Part shown: one piece after another, positions 18,176-26,506 of the stretch
Position numbering within the stretch: the stretch's first letter is position 1
Layout of the letters: every line of letters begins with the position of its first letter
From: an uncultured Prevotellaceae bacterium
GTDB lineage: Bacteria > Bacteroidota > Bacteroidia > Bacteroidales > Muribaculaceae
Direction: 5' to 3'
Assembly (NCBI GenBank): GCA_900317835.1
Contig: ONIL01000001.1
Location: forward strand, 141,968 to 205,967
Length of the DNA stretch: 64,000 bases
The notes under the pieces: generated by a model
What the model saw: only the letters and a program-made list of their open reading frames with translations
What the model was told of the DNA's origin: nothing
The model's database searches: none
Translations under genes and position numbers: made by a program

Positions 18176-19258
18176 TTATTCAGGGAGGTTGAGCTGTTGG
18201 CGGACACTTTCCTCGTGGATGGCCTGCATGACGCGTTGGGTGAAGTCGCCGTCCAGCCCCAGATGGTCGGCCTCGTCAAGACGAGCCTTAATTACATCCT
18301 GATAACGAGACGGTTGAACGACACGCAGGTTGTTTGCCTTCTTGAAACGGCCAATCTCACGTGAGACACTCATGCGACGCGACAACACTGCCAGCAACTC
18401 GTGGTCACAGTCGTCAATCTGCTGACGCAGCAATGCCAGTTCATCGTCGACTGGTGTTCCTGAACGGATGACAAGATGCTCCAAAATCTCTTTTAATTGC
18501 GATGGGGTGACCTGTTGACCACTGTCGCTCAAAGCGTTATCAGGGTCACAATGGCACTCTATCATCAAGCCGTCAAAGCCCATGTCCAGCGCCAGTTGTG
18601 ACAAGGGCTCGATATATTGCCTCTTGCCACCAATGTGTGACGGGTCGCACATGATGGTCATGCCAGGCACAAGGCGGCGCAATTCAAAGGGGATGTGCCA
18701 TTGAGGGTCGTTACGGTAGATGTGTGCACCCGCTGAACTGAAACCACGGTGCACAGCACCCAGACGAGTGATTCCAGCCGCATGGATGCGCTGCAACGCT
18801 CCCAGCCACAAATCAAGATCAGGATTCATCGGGTTCTTGACCAAGACCGTCAACTCGTCATGGCCATGTAGCACTTCGGAGATTTCCTGCATGGAAAACG
18901 GGTTGGCACTCGTGCGGGCGCCAATCCACAAGATGTCGATTCCCGTATCAAGGGCGGCATGGACATGCTCGACGGTCGCCACCTCGGTCGCCACGAGCAT
19001 TCCTGTCTCGTGCTTCACACGTTGGAGCCACTTGAGGGCTTTATCTCCAACGCCCTCAAAGCCGCCAGGCATCGTGCGTGGTTTCCACACACCTGCCCTG
19101 AAAATGCCTATGCCCTGGGCTTTCAAGGCAGAAGCCGTATCGAGCGTTTGCTGCTCGGTCTCGGCACTGCACGGGCCGGCAATGACAATAGGCGAGCCGC
19201 TTTCCACGCCAGGGAAAGAAAGCGGTGCGATGTCCTGTAATGTCATAGAGGCGCTCAT
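18176..19258 (-). CDS. aroF: Bifunctional DAHP synthase / chorismate mutase
   Basis: Joins the first step of the shikimate pathway (phosphoenolpyruvate plus erythrose 4-phosphate) to the chorismate-to-prephenate step. Of 360 residues, the first 260 are a type I-beta DAHP synthase (IAGPCSAE, AGVWKPRT, VLVKNPMNPD, MCDPSHIGGKR, MIECHCDP). The last 85 are an AroQ-type chorismate mutase helix bundle (LLRQQIDDCDHELLAVLSRR, ...SVSREIGRFKK). The order, synthase then mutase, is the reverse of the Bacillus arrangement and typical for Bacteroidetes. The ATG at 19258 shares one base with the nadC stop (TGATG), so translation is probably coupled. An upstream GTG or a later ATG (19246) is possible. Confidence 0.93.
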   Translation of the reverse strand: MSASMTLQDIAPLSFPGVESGSPIVIAGPCSAETEQQTLDTASALKAQGIGIFRAGVWKPRTMPGGFEGVGDKALKWLQRVKHETGMLVATEVATVEHVHAALDTGIDILWIGARTSANPFSMQEISEVLHGHDELTVLVKNPMNPDLDLWLGALQRIHAAGITRLGAVHRGFSSAGAHIYRNDPQWHIPFELRRLVPGMTIMCDPSHIGGKRQYIEPLSQLALDMGFDGLMIECHCDPDNALSDSGQQVTPSQLKEILEHLVIRSGTPVDDELALLRQQIDDCDHELLAVLSRRMSVSREIGRFKKANNLRVVQPSRYQDVIKARLDEADHLGLDGDFTQRVMQAIHEESVRQQLNLPE

Positions 19259-20106
19259 CAGCACGCCTTGAAGCTCATATCCAAGGATTTGATGGAATGA
19301 GTGAGGGCTCCCACCGAGATGTAGTCAACGCCACACTCGCCATAGGCACGGAGCGTGTCGATAGTGATACCGCCACTGGACTCGGTCTCTACCCTACCGT
19401 TGATGATTTCCACGGCCTTGCGGGTGTTCTCAACGGAGAAATTATCGAGCATCACGCGGTCAACGCCACCATGGTCGAGCACTTGTTGCAACTCGTCAAA
19501 GTTGCGTACCTCAATCTCAATCTTCAGGTCTTTGCCGTTTTCCTTGCACCACTGGTGTGCCTTCTCGATGGCAGGCACGATGCCGCCAGCAAAGTCCACA
19601 TGGTTATCCTTGAGCAGAATCATGTCGAACAGACCGATGCGGTGGTTGCAACCGCCACCAATCTTGACCGCATCTTTCTCGAGTATGCGCATTCCAGGGG
19701 TGGTCTTGCGGGTATCGAGCACACGCGTCTTGAGACCCTCTAGACACTTGGCATAACGGGCCGTTGTGGTAGCCACACCGCTCATGCGCTGCATGATGTT
19801 GAGCATCAGGCGCTCGGTCTGCAACAGCGAGCGTACCTTACCCGTCACAACAAAGGCGATGTCGCCAGGCTTGACATGGGCACCGTCACCAATCATGACT
19901 TCCATCTGCAACTCGGGGTCAAACTTCTCAAACACACGGCGGGCGATTTCCACACCTGCCAGAATGCCTTCCTCCTTAACAATCAGGCGTTGGCGGCCCA
20001 TCTCGTCGGCTGGAATGCAGCACAGGGTTGTTGCGTCACCGTCACCGATGTCCTCGGCAAACGCCAAGTCGATCAATTCATCTATCAGTTCGTCTCTTGT
20101 TTTCAT
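19258..20106 (-). CDS. nadC: Nicotinate-nucleotide pyrophosphorylase (carboxylating)
   Basis: Quinolinate phosphoribosyltransferase of NAD synthesis, 282 residues. The N-terminal open-faced domain starts FAEDIGDGDATT. The barrel shows the substrate-binding TRKTTPGMR, HRIGLFDMILLKDNH, IEIEVRNFDEL and VMLDNFS segments, and the C-terminal SSGGITIDTLRAY and DYISVGALTHS phosphate-binding loops. Complete and of normal length. It is first in a minus-strand operon with aroF and an SDR; nadA and nadB are not seen here. Confidence 0.96.
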   Translation of the reverse strand: MKTRDELIDELIDLAFAEDIGDGDATTLCCIPADEMGRQRLIVKEEGILAGVEIARRVFEKFDPELQMEVMIGDGAHVKPGDIAFVVTGKVRSLLQTERLMLNIMQRMSGVATTTARYAKCLEGLKTRVLDTRKTTPGMRILEKDAVKIGGGCNHRIGLFDMILLKDNHVDFAGGIVPAIEKAHQWCKENGKDLKIEIEVRNFDELQQVLDHGGVDRVMLDNFSVENTRKAVEIINGRVETESSGGITIDTLRAYGECGVDYISVGALTHSIKSLDMSFKAC

Positions 20107-20167
20107 ACTTTTTCGGGAATTTAGTCATTTCTTGAGCACAAAATTACGGATAATTCAGCGGATTTGC

Positions 20168-20175
20168 TAATTTTG
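20168..20175 (+). promoter_or_regulatory. -7 element of the rlmH promoter
   Basis: TAATTTTG, 30 nt before the rlmH ATG. It lies in the 99-nt divergent region between nadC and rlmH and excludes the TTG at 20164 as a start. Confidence 0.6.
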
Positions 20176-20205
20176 TGGATAATTTTAGTCAAAACAAGTT
20201 ATTAT

Positions 20206-20679
20206 ATGAAGATTACACTCGCCGTAATCGGCAAAACCGAAGTCGGTTTTGTCCGTCAAGGCATCGAGGAGTATATCAAGCGGTTGCAGCACTATGTGCA
20301 GTTCAACATCCATTACATCGGTGATGTGAAGGGCACTCGCAACATGAGCGAAGCACAGCAGAAGACTGCAGAGGGTCGCTCACTGCTTGCGGCTCTCGAC
20401 TCAAGTGACCATGTTGTCCTGCTTGACGAACATGGCACCGAGCGCACGTCGGTAGACTTCAGCCAGTGGTTGCAACGTCGCATGGCGAGTGGCTGCAAGC
20501 GCCTAGTCTTTGTCGTTGGGGGGCCTTACGGATTCTCACAGGAAGTGTATGACCGAGCTAACGAGAAAATTTCGTTGAGCAAGATGACATTCCCGCACGA
20601 GCTGGTGCGTCTTGTGTTTGTCGAGCAATTGTATAGGGCTTTTACTATCTTGAAGCATGAGCCGTATCATCATGAGTAG
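20206..20679 (+). CDS. rlmH: 23S rRNA pseudouridine-1915 N3-methyltransferase
   Basis: SPOUT methyltransferase of 157 residues, the family length, that modifies pseudouridine 1915 in the decoding region of the ribosome. Seen are the N-terminal MKITLAVIGKT, the central VLLDEHGTERTS and the knot motif FVVGGPYGFS, then the C-terminal LVRLVFVEQLYRAF and the HEPYHHE end, which is diagnostic. The ATG at 20206 gives the canonical N-terminus; the longer frame from 20164 starts in the promoter. Confidence 0.97.
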   Translation: MKITLAVIGKTEVGFVRQGIEEYIKRLQHYVQFNIHYIGDVKGTRNMSEAQQKTAEGRSLLAALDSSDHVVLLDEHGTERTSVDFSQWLQRRMASGCKRLVFVVGGPYGFSQEVYDRANEKISLSKMTFPHELVRLVFVEQLYRAFTILKHEPYHHE

Positions 20680-20701
20680 ATAATAGATATTAGATGCGTT
20701 T

Positions 20702-21832
20702 ATGAAACGGGTATTTATATATGTAATAATGGCTTTGATGGTAGGGACTGTGTTTGAGGGCAACGGCAAGTCCTACTATAACTCGGTGAGCAACAACTTT
20801 GGAGGCCTGTTCCCTCATCCAGGCATGAGAATGCAGGGCCGATATAAAGATATTGAGGGTGAATTGCTCATCGAGGAGAACGCCACAATGGCGACGGCCA
20901 TGACCATCGATACCATCAGCATTCACAGCATGGCCTATCGTTATCAACTGCGTTTTGCCAACTTAAATAATAAACAAGGTAAAACGATGTCCATCAAGAA
21001 TCCAATGACAGGCGGCAAAACCGAAATCCACAGTCCGCAGTGGGGATTGATGTTCAACCGTAATGACCAAGGAGACTATTGCGCCGTTGTCCTGAGTTGT
21101 GACAATAGTGCCCCATATGACGATATAACCGACCAGCGCTCAATGAACATCGCAATCATCCAGCGTGAAGACGGCATAACCAATGATCTGGCCCAAACGA
21201 CGTTGACCAAAGGCGTATCGCTTGAAGATGAGATGAACACCCTGTGCGTCGATGTCGATGAACGGAGCGTAAAAGTGTCAATCGGCAGGAATGAGATGCA
21301 GCAGATACTCGAAGCCGATGTCAAGAGACCTGTTGGTCCGGTTCAAGTGGGCTATCTAGTGGGAGCAGGAGCACGAGTCGCCATTGAGCGTGCCGTTCTC
21401 ACGATTGACAATGAGCAGCAAGTGGCACCCACGACATCGTGGACGCGAGAGGCACTCGATGAGTATTTCGCCACGAGTGATGACCCCAATGAGGGCTACT
21501 GGAAGTATCTGGACCGTGATATGCAGGATGACTGGCTAAGGCTGGGAGGACGTTACACTATCGCCCTGGTGAAGGCCGGTGACGGCTATGATATCATCTA
21601 TGTTGACGGGGCTCAAGTTAAGAAATCCCTGTGGCAAACAGGCATGAAGAAAGGCCACATCACCAAGACGGTCTTCAGTGGCAACTATGACCTCGTCTGG
21701 ATAGACGCCACAATGGAGCCGATAGACAGGGATGCTTATGCCACCATCGAGAACGGCGTTATCCTGTGCTTGAATTTTCCAGTGTTCAAGAGCCAAATGC
21801 GTCTGGCCAAGGCTATAGATATTGAAAAATAG
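20702..21832 (+). CDS. Secreted protein of unknown function
   Basis: A 376-residue protein not recognised. The N-terminus (MKRVFIYVIMALMVGTVFEG) is a plausible signal peptide. The middle is rich in strand-like stretches (LRFANLNNKQGKTMSI, YCAVVLSCDNSAP, VQVGYLVGAGARVAIERAVLTI) reminiscent of concanavalin-like jelly rolls. A C-terminal part (IALVKAGDGYDIIYVDG, YDLVWIDATMEPIDRD) could be a second small domain. It begins 22 nt after rlmH and may be read through from it, though their roles have nothing obvious in common. Confidence 0.7.
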   Translation: MKRVFIYVIMALMVGTVFEGNGKSYYNSVSNNFGGLFPHPGMRMQGRYKDIEGELLIEENATMATAMTIDTISIHSMAYRYQLRFANLNNKQGKTMSIKNPMTGGKTEIHSPQWGLMFNRNDQGDYCAVVLSCDNSAPYDDITDQRSMNIAIIQREDGITNDLAQTTLTKGVSLEDEMNTLCVDVDERSVKVSIGRNEMQQILEADVKRPVGPVQVGYLVGAGARVAIERAVLTIDNEQQVAPTTSWTREALDEYFATSDDPNEGYWKYLDRDMQDDWLRLGGRYTIALVKAGDGYDIIYVDGAQVKKSLWQTGMKKGHITKTVFSGNYDLVWIDATMEPIDRDAYATIENGVILCLNFPVFKSQMRLAKAIDIEK

Positions 21833-21839
21833 TTGGAAT

Positions 21840-21871
21840 TTTGCGTAACTTGAAATATTAATGTAATTTTG
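21840..21871 (+). promoter_or_regulatory. Promoter of the first beta-barrel gene of the sigma locus
   Basis: TTTG (21840-21843), 20-nt spacer, TAATTTTG (21864-21871), 45 nt before the ATG at 21917. Confidence 0.7.
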
Positions 21872-21916
21872 CGCCCAAATTTAAATAACAACAACTAGTT
21901 TTTAATAATTTTAAAG

Positions 21917-22654
21917 ATGAAAAAGATTGCATTGATGATTGCAGCCATGCTGGTCATGACATCGTTTAACATGTCGGCCAATGACGCTGTTGCTGCTGGC
22001 GATAACGAGGATTCTGATTTTGAAGTATCACACCCCTTCAAGAAAGATAGTGAAAATCCCAAGCACTGGAGCTTGGACTTCGGCGGTTTTTATCTGGGTA
22101 TGGGAGTGAAGCACAATTGGGACGCCATCAACAATAGTTTTGAGGTGGGTATGCTTGATGTCATTTCGCTGAACTATAATAGCCTTCATGGCCAGCAAAT
22201 CTCATTGGGCGCCGGTATTCATCACAGGTCTTATAGCATGAAGCGTCCGGGCATGCTGATGCGCGATGATCATGGTGTTGTTAGCCTTGACGCCTATCCA
22301 TCGGTTAATGTAGATGAGATAAAGGACCGCTCATCCAACCTGAACATGTGGTCGGTACAGTTCCCGTTGAGGTTCCGCCAGACCATCTACAAGAAGCTTG
22401 ATGTCGATGTTGCCGGTATCCTGATGTGGAATACTTATGCCCGCGTTGACAATCACTACGAATTGAACAAGACTGATCATGACATTCATTTCAAGGGCCT
22501 GAAGCAGAACAATGTCAGCTTTGACTTCACAGCCAGCCTTACTTGGGACGGTACGGGTATCTACTGCCGTTACAGCCCTGGTAAGTTCTTCAAGGAAGGC
22601 TTTGGTCCTATGATCAAGGAGACTTGGACCCTGGGATTGGCAATCGTTTATTAA
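21917..22654 (+). CDS. Predicted outer-membrane beta-barrel protein (copy 1 of the sigma locus pair)
   Basis: A 245-residue protein with a clear signal peptide (MKKIALMIAAMLVMTSFNMSA). The mature part alternates aromatic and polar residues in strand-like runs and ends in an aromatic residue (LGLAIVY), as barrel proteins do. It is clearly paralogous to the product of 24299-25162: both share a W-x(3)-GFYxGxGxxHxWDxINNSFExG opening, LNYNS-HGQ-ISLG-GIHH, a K-RSSNLN/K-RTSNLN turn, and TGIYCRYSP near the end. An ECF sigma/anti-sigma pair lies between the copies. Function unknown; a sensed or regulated surface protein fits the context. Confidence 0.75.
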   Translation: MKKIALMIAAMLVMTSFNMSANDAVAAGDNEDSDFEVSHPFKKDSENPKHWSLDFGGFYLGMGVKHNWDAINNSFEVGMLDVISLNYNSLHGQQISLGAGIHHRSYSMKRPGMLMRDDHGVVSLDAYPSVNVDEIKDRSSNLNMWSVQFPLRFRQTIYKKLDVDVAGILMWNTYARVDNHYELNKTDHDIHFKGLKQNNVSFDFTASLTWDGTGIYCRYSPGKFFKEGFGPMIKETWTLGLAIVY

Positions 22655-22790
22655 TGGATTGACAAGACAGACTGTAAAGTCTGGAGTGACTGTAATAACT
22701 GGAGGTTCTGGATTATTCTAGGGCCTTCAGTAATTATTTAGGTGATGATTTTGTTACAAATTGAGTAATCGATCGTTTATTGGATAGAAA

Positions 22791-22808
22791 GGCATCACAA
22801 TTGATGCC
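22791..22808 (+). promoter_or_regulatory. Short hairpin in the leader of the sigma gene
   Basis: GGCATCA (22791-22797) pairs perfectly with TGATGCC (22802-22808) around a 4-nt loop, 11 nt before the ATG at 22820. It covers the place where a ribosome would load, so it could damp translation. No T-tract follows, so it is not a terminator. Confidence 0.4.
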
Positions 22809-22819
22809 ACCGTTGAATA

Positions 22820-23326
22820 ATGAAACAACCTGACCGCATAACATCCGCTTTCACTACCCTGCGAGTACAAATGCTCTCGCTGGCTGAGCGAATCACAGGC
22901 AACCGTGATGACGCTGCCGATGCGGTACAGGATGCATTCGTAAAATTGTGGCAGCAACGGGGACGATATGATAGTGTCAGTCATGCCCAGGGTGCAGGAA
23001 TGATAACAGTGCGCACCACAAGCATCGATATAGCCCGTCGCAATCAACGGGAGACGGATGTCCCTGTTGAGCAAGCGGCCGACGTCATTGCCGAAGCAGA
23101 TGATCAGCGCACTGAAGTCTATCAGCAAGTGCGCCAAATCATCGATAATGACCTGACACAACAACAGCGAACCATTATCGACCTGCGTGAGATGCAGGGG
23201 ATGGAATTTGACGCTATCGCAGCCCGATTGGGCATGCAACCAGCAACAGTGAGAGTGGAGTTGAGCCGTGCCCGCAAGCGCGTGCGAGAAATTTACCGTA
23301 ACAGAGAAAGGAGAGTTGAATTATGA
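22820..23326 (+). CDS. ECF-type RNA polymerase sigma factor
   Basis: A 168-residue sigma-70 family protein with only regions 2 and 4. Region 2 has the typical DAADAVQDAFVKLWQ. Region 4 (about 110-160) shows the helix-turn-helix QQRTIIDLREMQGMEFDAIA and PATVRVELSRARKRVRE. It overlaps the next gene by 4 nt (ATGA), the usual sign of a co-translated anti-sigma partner. Target promoters are unknown; the two flanking barrel genes are candidates. Confidence 0.93.
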   Translation: MKQPDRITSAFTTLRVQMLSLAERITGNRDDAADAVQDAFVKLWQQRGRYDSVSHAQGAGMITVRTTSIDIARRNQRETDVPVEQAADVIAEADDQRTEVYQQVRQIIDNDLTQQQRTIIDLREMQGMEFDAIAARLGMQPATVRVELSRARKRVREIYRNRERRVEL

Positions 23327-23787
23327 AGAATTCAATGCACATCAATAGCCAGGACGAACTGGAAAAGCTCATTGAGCGCTACTTCGATGGCGAGACAACC
23401 GTTCAAGAGGAACGGACTTTGCGACAGGCTCTTGCCGACTGTCCATGGCGCAGCGAGTCAATTGACGAGGCTCGTTTTACACTGGGTTACTTTGCTGAAT
23501 ACAAGCAACGCAATCGCCGCGTGATGTCATTTAACACGCGCCACCGTCTTACCAGCATTGCAGCGTCAATCGCTATCTGTCTGGCAGTGGGAGGCTATGC
23601 CTTGTGGCACCAGTACCAATCCTCGGCCAATGAGTGCATCGCCTATGTCAACGGCAAAGCCATTACCAGTGACGATGCTGTGATGGCTCTCATTGAGAAA
23701 GACCTGAACACTATGGATAATGCTTCAAACAGCATGGCGGCTCAACTGTCAAGCATAGGAGAAGCACTTGAACTCGATAACAACTAA
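23323..23787 (+). CDS. Putative anti-sigma factor, single-pass membrane protein
   Basis: A 154-residue protein. The N-terminal part (to about residue 75) is soluble and charged, with an LIERYFDGETTVQEERTL segment resembling the N-terminal helices of Bacteroidetes anti-sigma proteins. One transmembrane helix follows (about 78-93: SIAASIAICLAVGGYAL), then an exported C-terminal region of about 60 residues. Its start overlaps the sigma stop. The role is inferred from position and topology; there is no FecR domain. Confidence 0.75.
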   Translation: MKNSMHINSQDELEKLIERYFDGETTVQEERTLRQALADCPWRSESIDEARFTLGYFAEYKQRNRRVMSFNTRHRLTSIAASIAICLAVGGYALWHQYQSSANECIAYVNGKAITSDDAVMALIEKDLNTMDNASNSMAAQLSSIGEALELDNN

Positions 23788-23799
23788 AACGATACTAAT

Positions 23800-24270
23800 A
23801 TGAAACGGATTATCATCATTTGCATCGGTCTATTGGCCACTATATCGGCTGTGGCTCAACAGGGATTGAACATCAACAGTCTGTTTAACGAGAAGTTGAT
23901 TACTGATGAATGGGTGACCCAAGAGCTGAATGGCAAGACTGAAATCATCGTTACTGGTAATAAGGCTAAGGAACTTGGACTTACCACTTACCACAGCATC
24001 AGTGTGACCGGCAAGGCAAAATCAGACCGCACGGCCATCGAGAAACTAGTCATCAAAGACGGCGCACAAGCCCTTGACAAGGATGTCGAGTACCGTAACG
24101 GCCAACTCTATTACGGCTTCTACACGTTGAAACCCAACAAAAAGAACAAGAGATATATTTTCTATCTGAACCAGAACTTGGCCAACAAGCAACCCAAGAA
24201 CGTTGTGACGGTTATCTACATGGAAGGCAAGAAAAGTCCAGAGGAAGTCAAGAAACTGATCCGCAAATAA
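23800..24270 (+). CDS. Small secreted protein of the sigma locus, function unknown
   Basis: A 156-residue protein with a signal peptide (MKRIIIICIGLLATISAVAQ). The mature part is Lys-rich and carries LNINSLFNEKLITDEWVTQ, an ITVGKAK-like middle and YYGFYTLKPNKKNKRYIFYLNQN. It lies 12 nt after the anti-sigma gene and 28 nt before the second barrel gene, so all four are probably one operon. Small exported proteins of this sort commonly accompany ECF sigma genes in Bacteroidales. I do not assign a family. Confidence 0.7.
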   Translation: MKRIIIICIGLLATISAVAQQGLNINSLFNEKLITDEWVTQELNGKTEIIVTGNKAKELGLTTYHSISVTGKAKSDRTAIEKLVIKDGAQALDKDVEYRNGQLYYGFYTLKPNKKNKRYIFYLNQNLANKQPKNVVTVIYMEGKKSPEEVKKLIRK

Positions 24271-24298
24271 TTAATAACAAACTAAATATACAACGATT

Positions 24299-25162
24299 AT
24301 GAAAAAGTGTGTTTTCTTATTGACGGTATTACTGGCTGCAGTGCAAATGACAGCACAGAACAACGACACGGTTAGGGTCATTGACCAACCTAGGCAAGTA
24401 ATCATCACCGAAACCCCAACGGGCGTACAGATGAAAGTGCTAGGTAACAAAACGGACGATACATACACCTACACAGTCCAACACTCAACCAACGACACTG
24501 TCCACACTACTCAAGGCAGTGATTGGGAACTCAACTTCCCTTACAATCTTTCATTCACAAATGATAAAGACTATCACTGGTCAATCATAATGAATGGCTT
24601 CTACATGGGTGGTGGCATTCATCACTCATGGGACATGATCAACAACAGTTTTGAGATCGGTCTGCTCAACATCGCTGCACTCAATTATAATAGCCATCAT
24701 GGACAAGACATCTCGCTGGGTGTGGGTATTCACCACAAATCCTTCTCATTGAAGCGCCCCAACATGCTCATGATTGACGATAACACCAATGTCGTGTCTA
24801 CTACGTTATATCCTGAAATTGCGGAGATCAAAGAACGTACATCAAATCTGAATCTATGGGCATTGCAATTCCCGTTGTTGTTCCGCCAGAGGATTTACAA
24901 GTCCTTTGCAATCAGGTTGGGTGGTATCATGAACTGGAACTACAAAGCCCATGTGAATAATCACTACATCATCGGCAATACCGAATACAGCATCACCCAG
25001 CGCGGCTTGAAGCAGAAAAAAATCACGTTTGACTTTATCGCTGGATTGACATTAGGTCACACTGGCATCTATTGCCGATATAGCCCCAATGAGGTATTCA
25101 AGCAAGGATACGGTCCCGAAATCAAGAACACCTGGACGCTGGGCGGCGTCATCGCATTCTGA
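24299..25162 (+). CDS. Predicted outer-membrane beta-barrel protein (copy 2 of the sigma locus pair)
   Basis: A 287-residue paralogue of the 21917-22654 product, with about 40 extra residues between the signal peptide (MKKCVFLLTVLLAAVQMTAQ) and the shared barrel. The extra part is Thr-rich (VIITETPTGVQMKV, YTYTVQHSTNDTVHTT). The shared part includes NGFYMGGGIHHSWD, LNYNSHHGQDISLG, ERTSNLNLWALQFP and TGIYCRYSPNEV, and it ends GGVIAF. Last gene of the sigma operon, ended by a hairpin at 25190-25219. Function unknown. Confidence 0.75.
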   Translation: MKKCVFLLTVLLAAVQMTAQNNDTVRVIDQPRQVIITETPTGVQMKVLGNKTDDTYTYTVQHSTNDTVHTTQGSDWELNFPYNLSFTNDKDYHWSIIMNGFYMGGGIHHSWDMINNSFEIGLLNIAALNYNSHHGQDISLGVGIHHKSFSLKRPNMLMIDDNTNVVSTTLYPEIAEIKERTSNLNLWALQFPLLFRQRIYKSFAIRLGGIMNWNYKAHVNNHYIIGNTEYSITQRGLKQKKITFDFIAGLTLGHTGIYCRYSPNEVFKQGYGPEIKNTWTLGGVIAF

Positions 25163-25189
25163 TACTTCTTCCTGAATACTCCATACTTA

Positions 25190-25219
25190 AATCCCCGTGA
25201 GCTTTTGTTCACGGGGATT
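25190..25219. terminator. Bidirectional terminator-type hairpin
   Basis: Arms 25190-25200 and 25209-25219 pair perfectly over 11 bp around an 8-nt loop, between the convergent barrel and MBL genes. The T-tract is weak on both sides. Confidence 0.6.
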
Positions 25220-25224
25220 GACTA

Positions 25225-25866
25225 TTACAGGAAGGGGTTGCAGCGTTTTTCGTCGGCGATGGTCGTTGTGGGACCGTGGCCCGAGGCGATGACCGTCTCG
25301 TCGGGGAGCGGTAGGATTTTCTCGCGGATGCTGTTGATGAGCTGGGCCATGTCTCCACCCCACAAGTCGGTGCGTCCCACACTGCCGTTGAAGATGGTGT
25401 CACCGCTAATGAGCAATCCGCTCTGCGGCAGGTAAAATGCCAGTCCACCAGGGCTGTGGCCGGGGACGTGCAACACCTGGATCGACTCATCGCCCAGGGA
25501 CAGCACGTCACCGTCCGAGAGTATGCGGTCGATAATCAGCGGCTCTGCTTCAATCTTGAGGTGGAATTGCGCAATTTGGTCGGGCAATTCCCGTCCCAAC
25601 TGAGCATCTAGGGCACATGCGCAAACGTCGCTACCCGTCTTATCGGCCAGCCAGCGGGCGCTGGTGATGTGGTCGATATGCATGTGGGTGAGCAAGATGT
25701 GAATCACGTTCAGTTTTTGGCCCTCAATGAACTTGGTCACCATCTCGCGCTCGGCATCGCGCATCATTCCCGGGTCAACAACCACGGCTTCGCGCGAAGT
25801 CTCGTCCCACAGGATATACATATTCTCGCCAAACGGGTTGACGGTCATCATTGACGCATTGATCAT
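25225..25866 (-). CDS. Metallo-beta-lactamase fold hydrolase (glyoxalase II-like)
   Basis: A 213-residue cytoplasmic hydrolase with a two-metal site: THMHIDH (HxHxDH), VPGHSPGG, SGDTIF and the final ASGHGP histidine. The short C-terminus lacks the glutathione-binding domain of true glyoxalase II, so the substrate is probably another thioester or ester. It overlaps the rsmG stop by 4 nt and is co-translated with it. Confidence 0.88.
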   Translation of the reverse strand: MINASMMTVNPFGENMYILWDETSREAVVVDPGMMRDAEREMVTKFIEGQKLNVIHILLTHMHIDHITSARWLADKTGSDVCACALDAQLGRELPDQIAQFHLKIEAEPLIIDRILSDGDVLSLGDESIQVLHVPGHSPGGLAFYLPQSGLLISGDTIFNGSVGRTDLWGGDMAQLINSIREKILPLPDETVIASGHGPTTTIADEKRCNPFL

Positions 25867-26483
25867 AACGGCAGATATAATATTTTTTTTGTTTTGAAAA
25901 ATTCTTCCTTGAAATAGCTGGAGAGTTCGTCGATGAGCACTTTGTTGCGGTATTGGGAGATCTCACCGCTCAGGTCTCCACCCTTGAGGCACAGCAGGCC
26001 ATTAGGCACGGCATTGCGGTCCTCGTTGTCGATGAAACGGCGCACAAGCGGCACCATATCGGCCAAGTCCATCACGGCACGGCTCACGACAAAGTCAAAC
26101 TTTCCTTTTACTTCTTTCACATCACCATGCTGGAAGGAGACATTGGATAGCCCGATGCGCTCGGCAATATCTTGAGCCACCTTAAGCTTTTTGCCGATGC
26201 GGTCCACGAGATGGAACGACACATCAGGATAATAAATAGCCAAAGGAATGCCTGGTAGTCCCCCACCCGTCCCCAGATCCATTACCCGTGTACCGGAGGT
26301 GAATTTCACGAACTTGACCAGTCCCAACGAGTGCAGCAGGTGGTTGACCTCCAAGTTGTCAATGTCCTTGCGAGAGATGACGTTGATCTTGGCATTCCAC
26401 TCGGGATACAGCGTCTCGAGTTGTCTCATTTGGCTGCGTTGTGCCTCAGTCAGCTCAGGGAAGTATTTCAGGATAAGCTCCAT
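25863..26483 (-). CDS. rsmG: 16S rRNA (guanine-527-N7) methyltransferase
   Basis: S-adenosylmethionine-dependent methyltransferase of 206 residues that modifies G527 of 16S rRNA. The family opening (YPELTEAQRSQ, LYPEWNAKINVISRKD) is followed by HLLHSL and the AdoMet loop LGTGGGLPGIPLAI, then LVDRIGKKLKV and FDFVVSRAV. Length is normal. The lipoprotein gene upstream ends 24 nt away, and MBL follows with a 4-nt overlap. Confidence 0.95.
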   Translation of the reverse strand: MELILKYFPELTEAQRSQMRQLETLYPEWNAKINVISRKDIDNLEVNHLLHSLGLVKFVKFTSGTRVMDLGTGGGLPGIPLAIYYPDVSFHLVDRIGKKLKVAQDIAERIGLSNVSFQHGDVKEVKGKFDFVVSRAVMDLADMVPLVRRFIDNEDRNAVPNGLLCLKGGDLSGEISQYRNKVLIDELSSYFKEEFFKTKKILYLPL

Positions 26484-26506
26484 TAATTGTAGTTGTGATT
26501 TAATGA

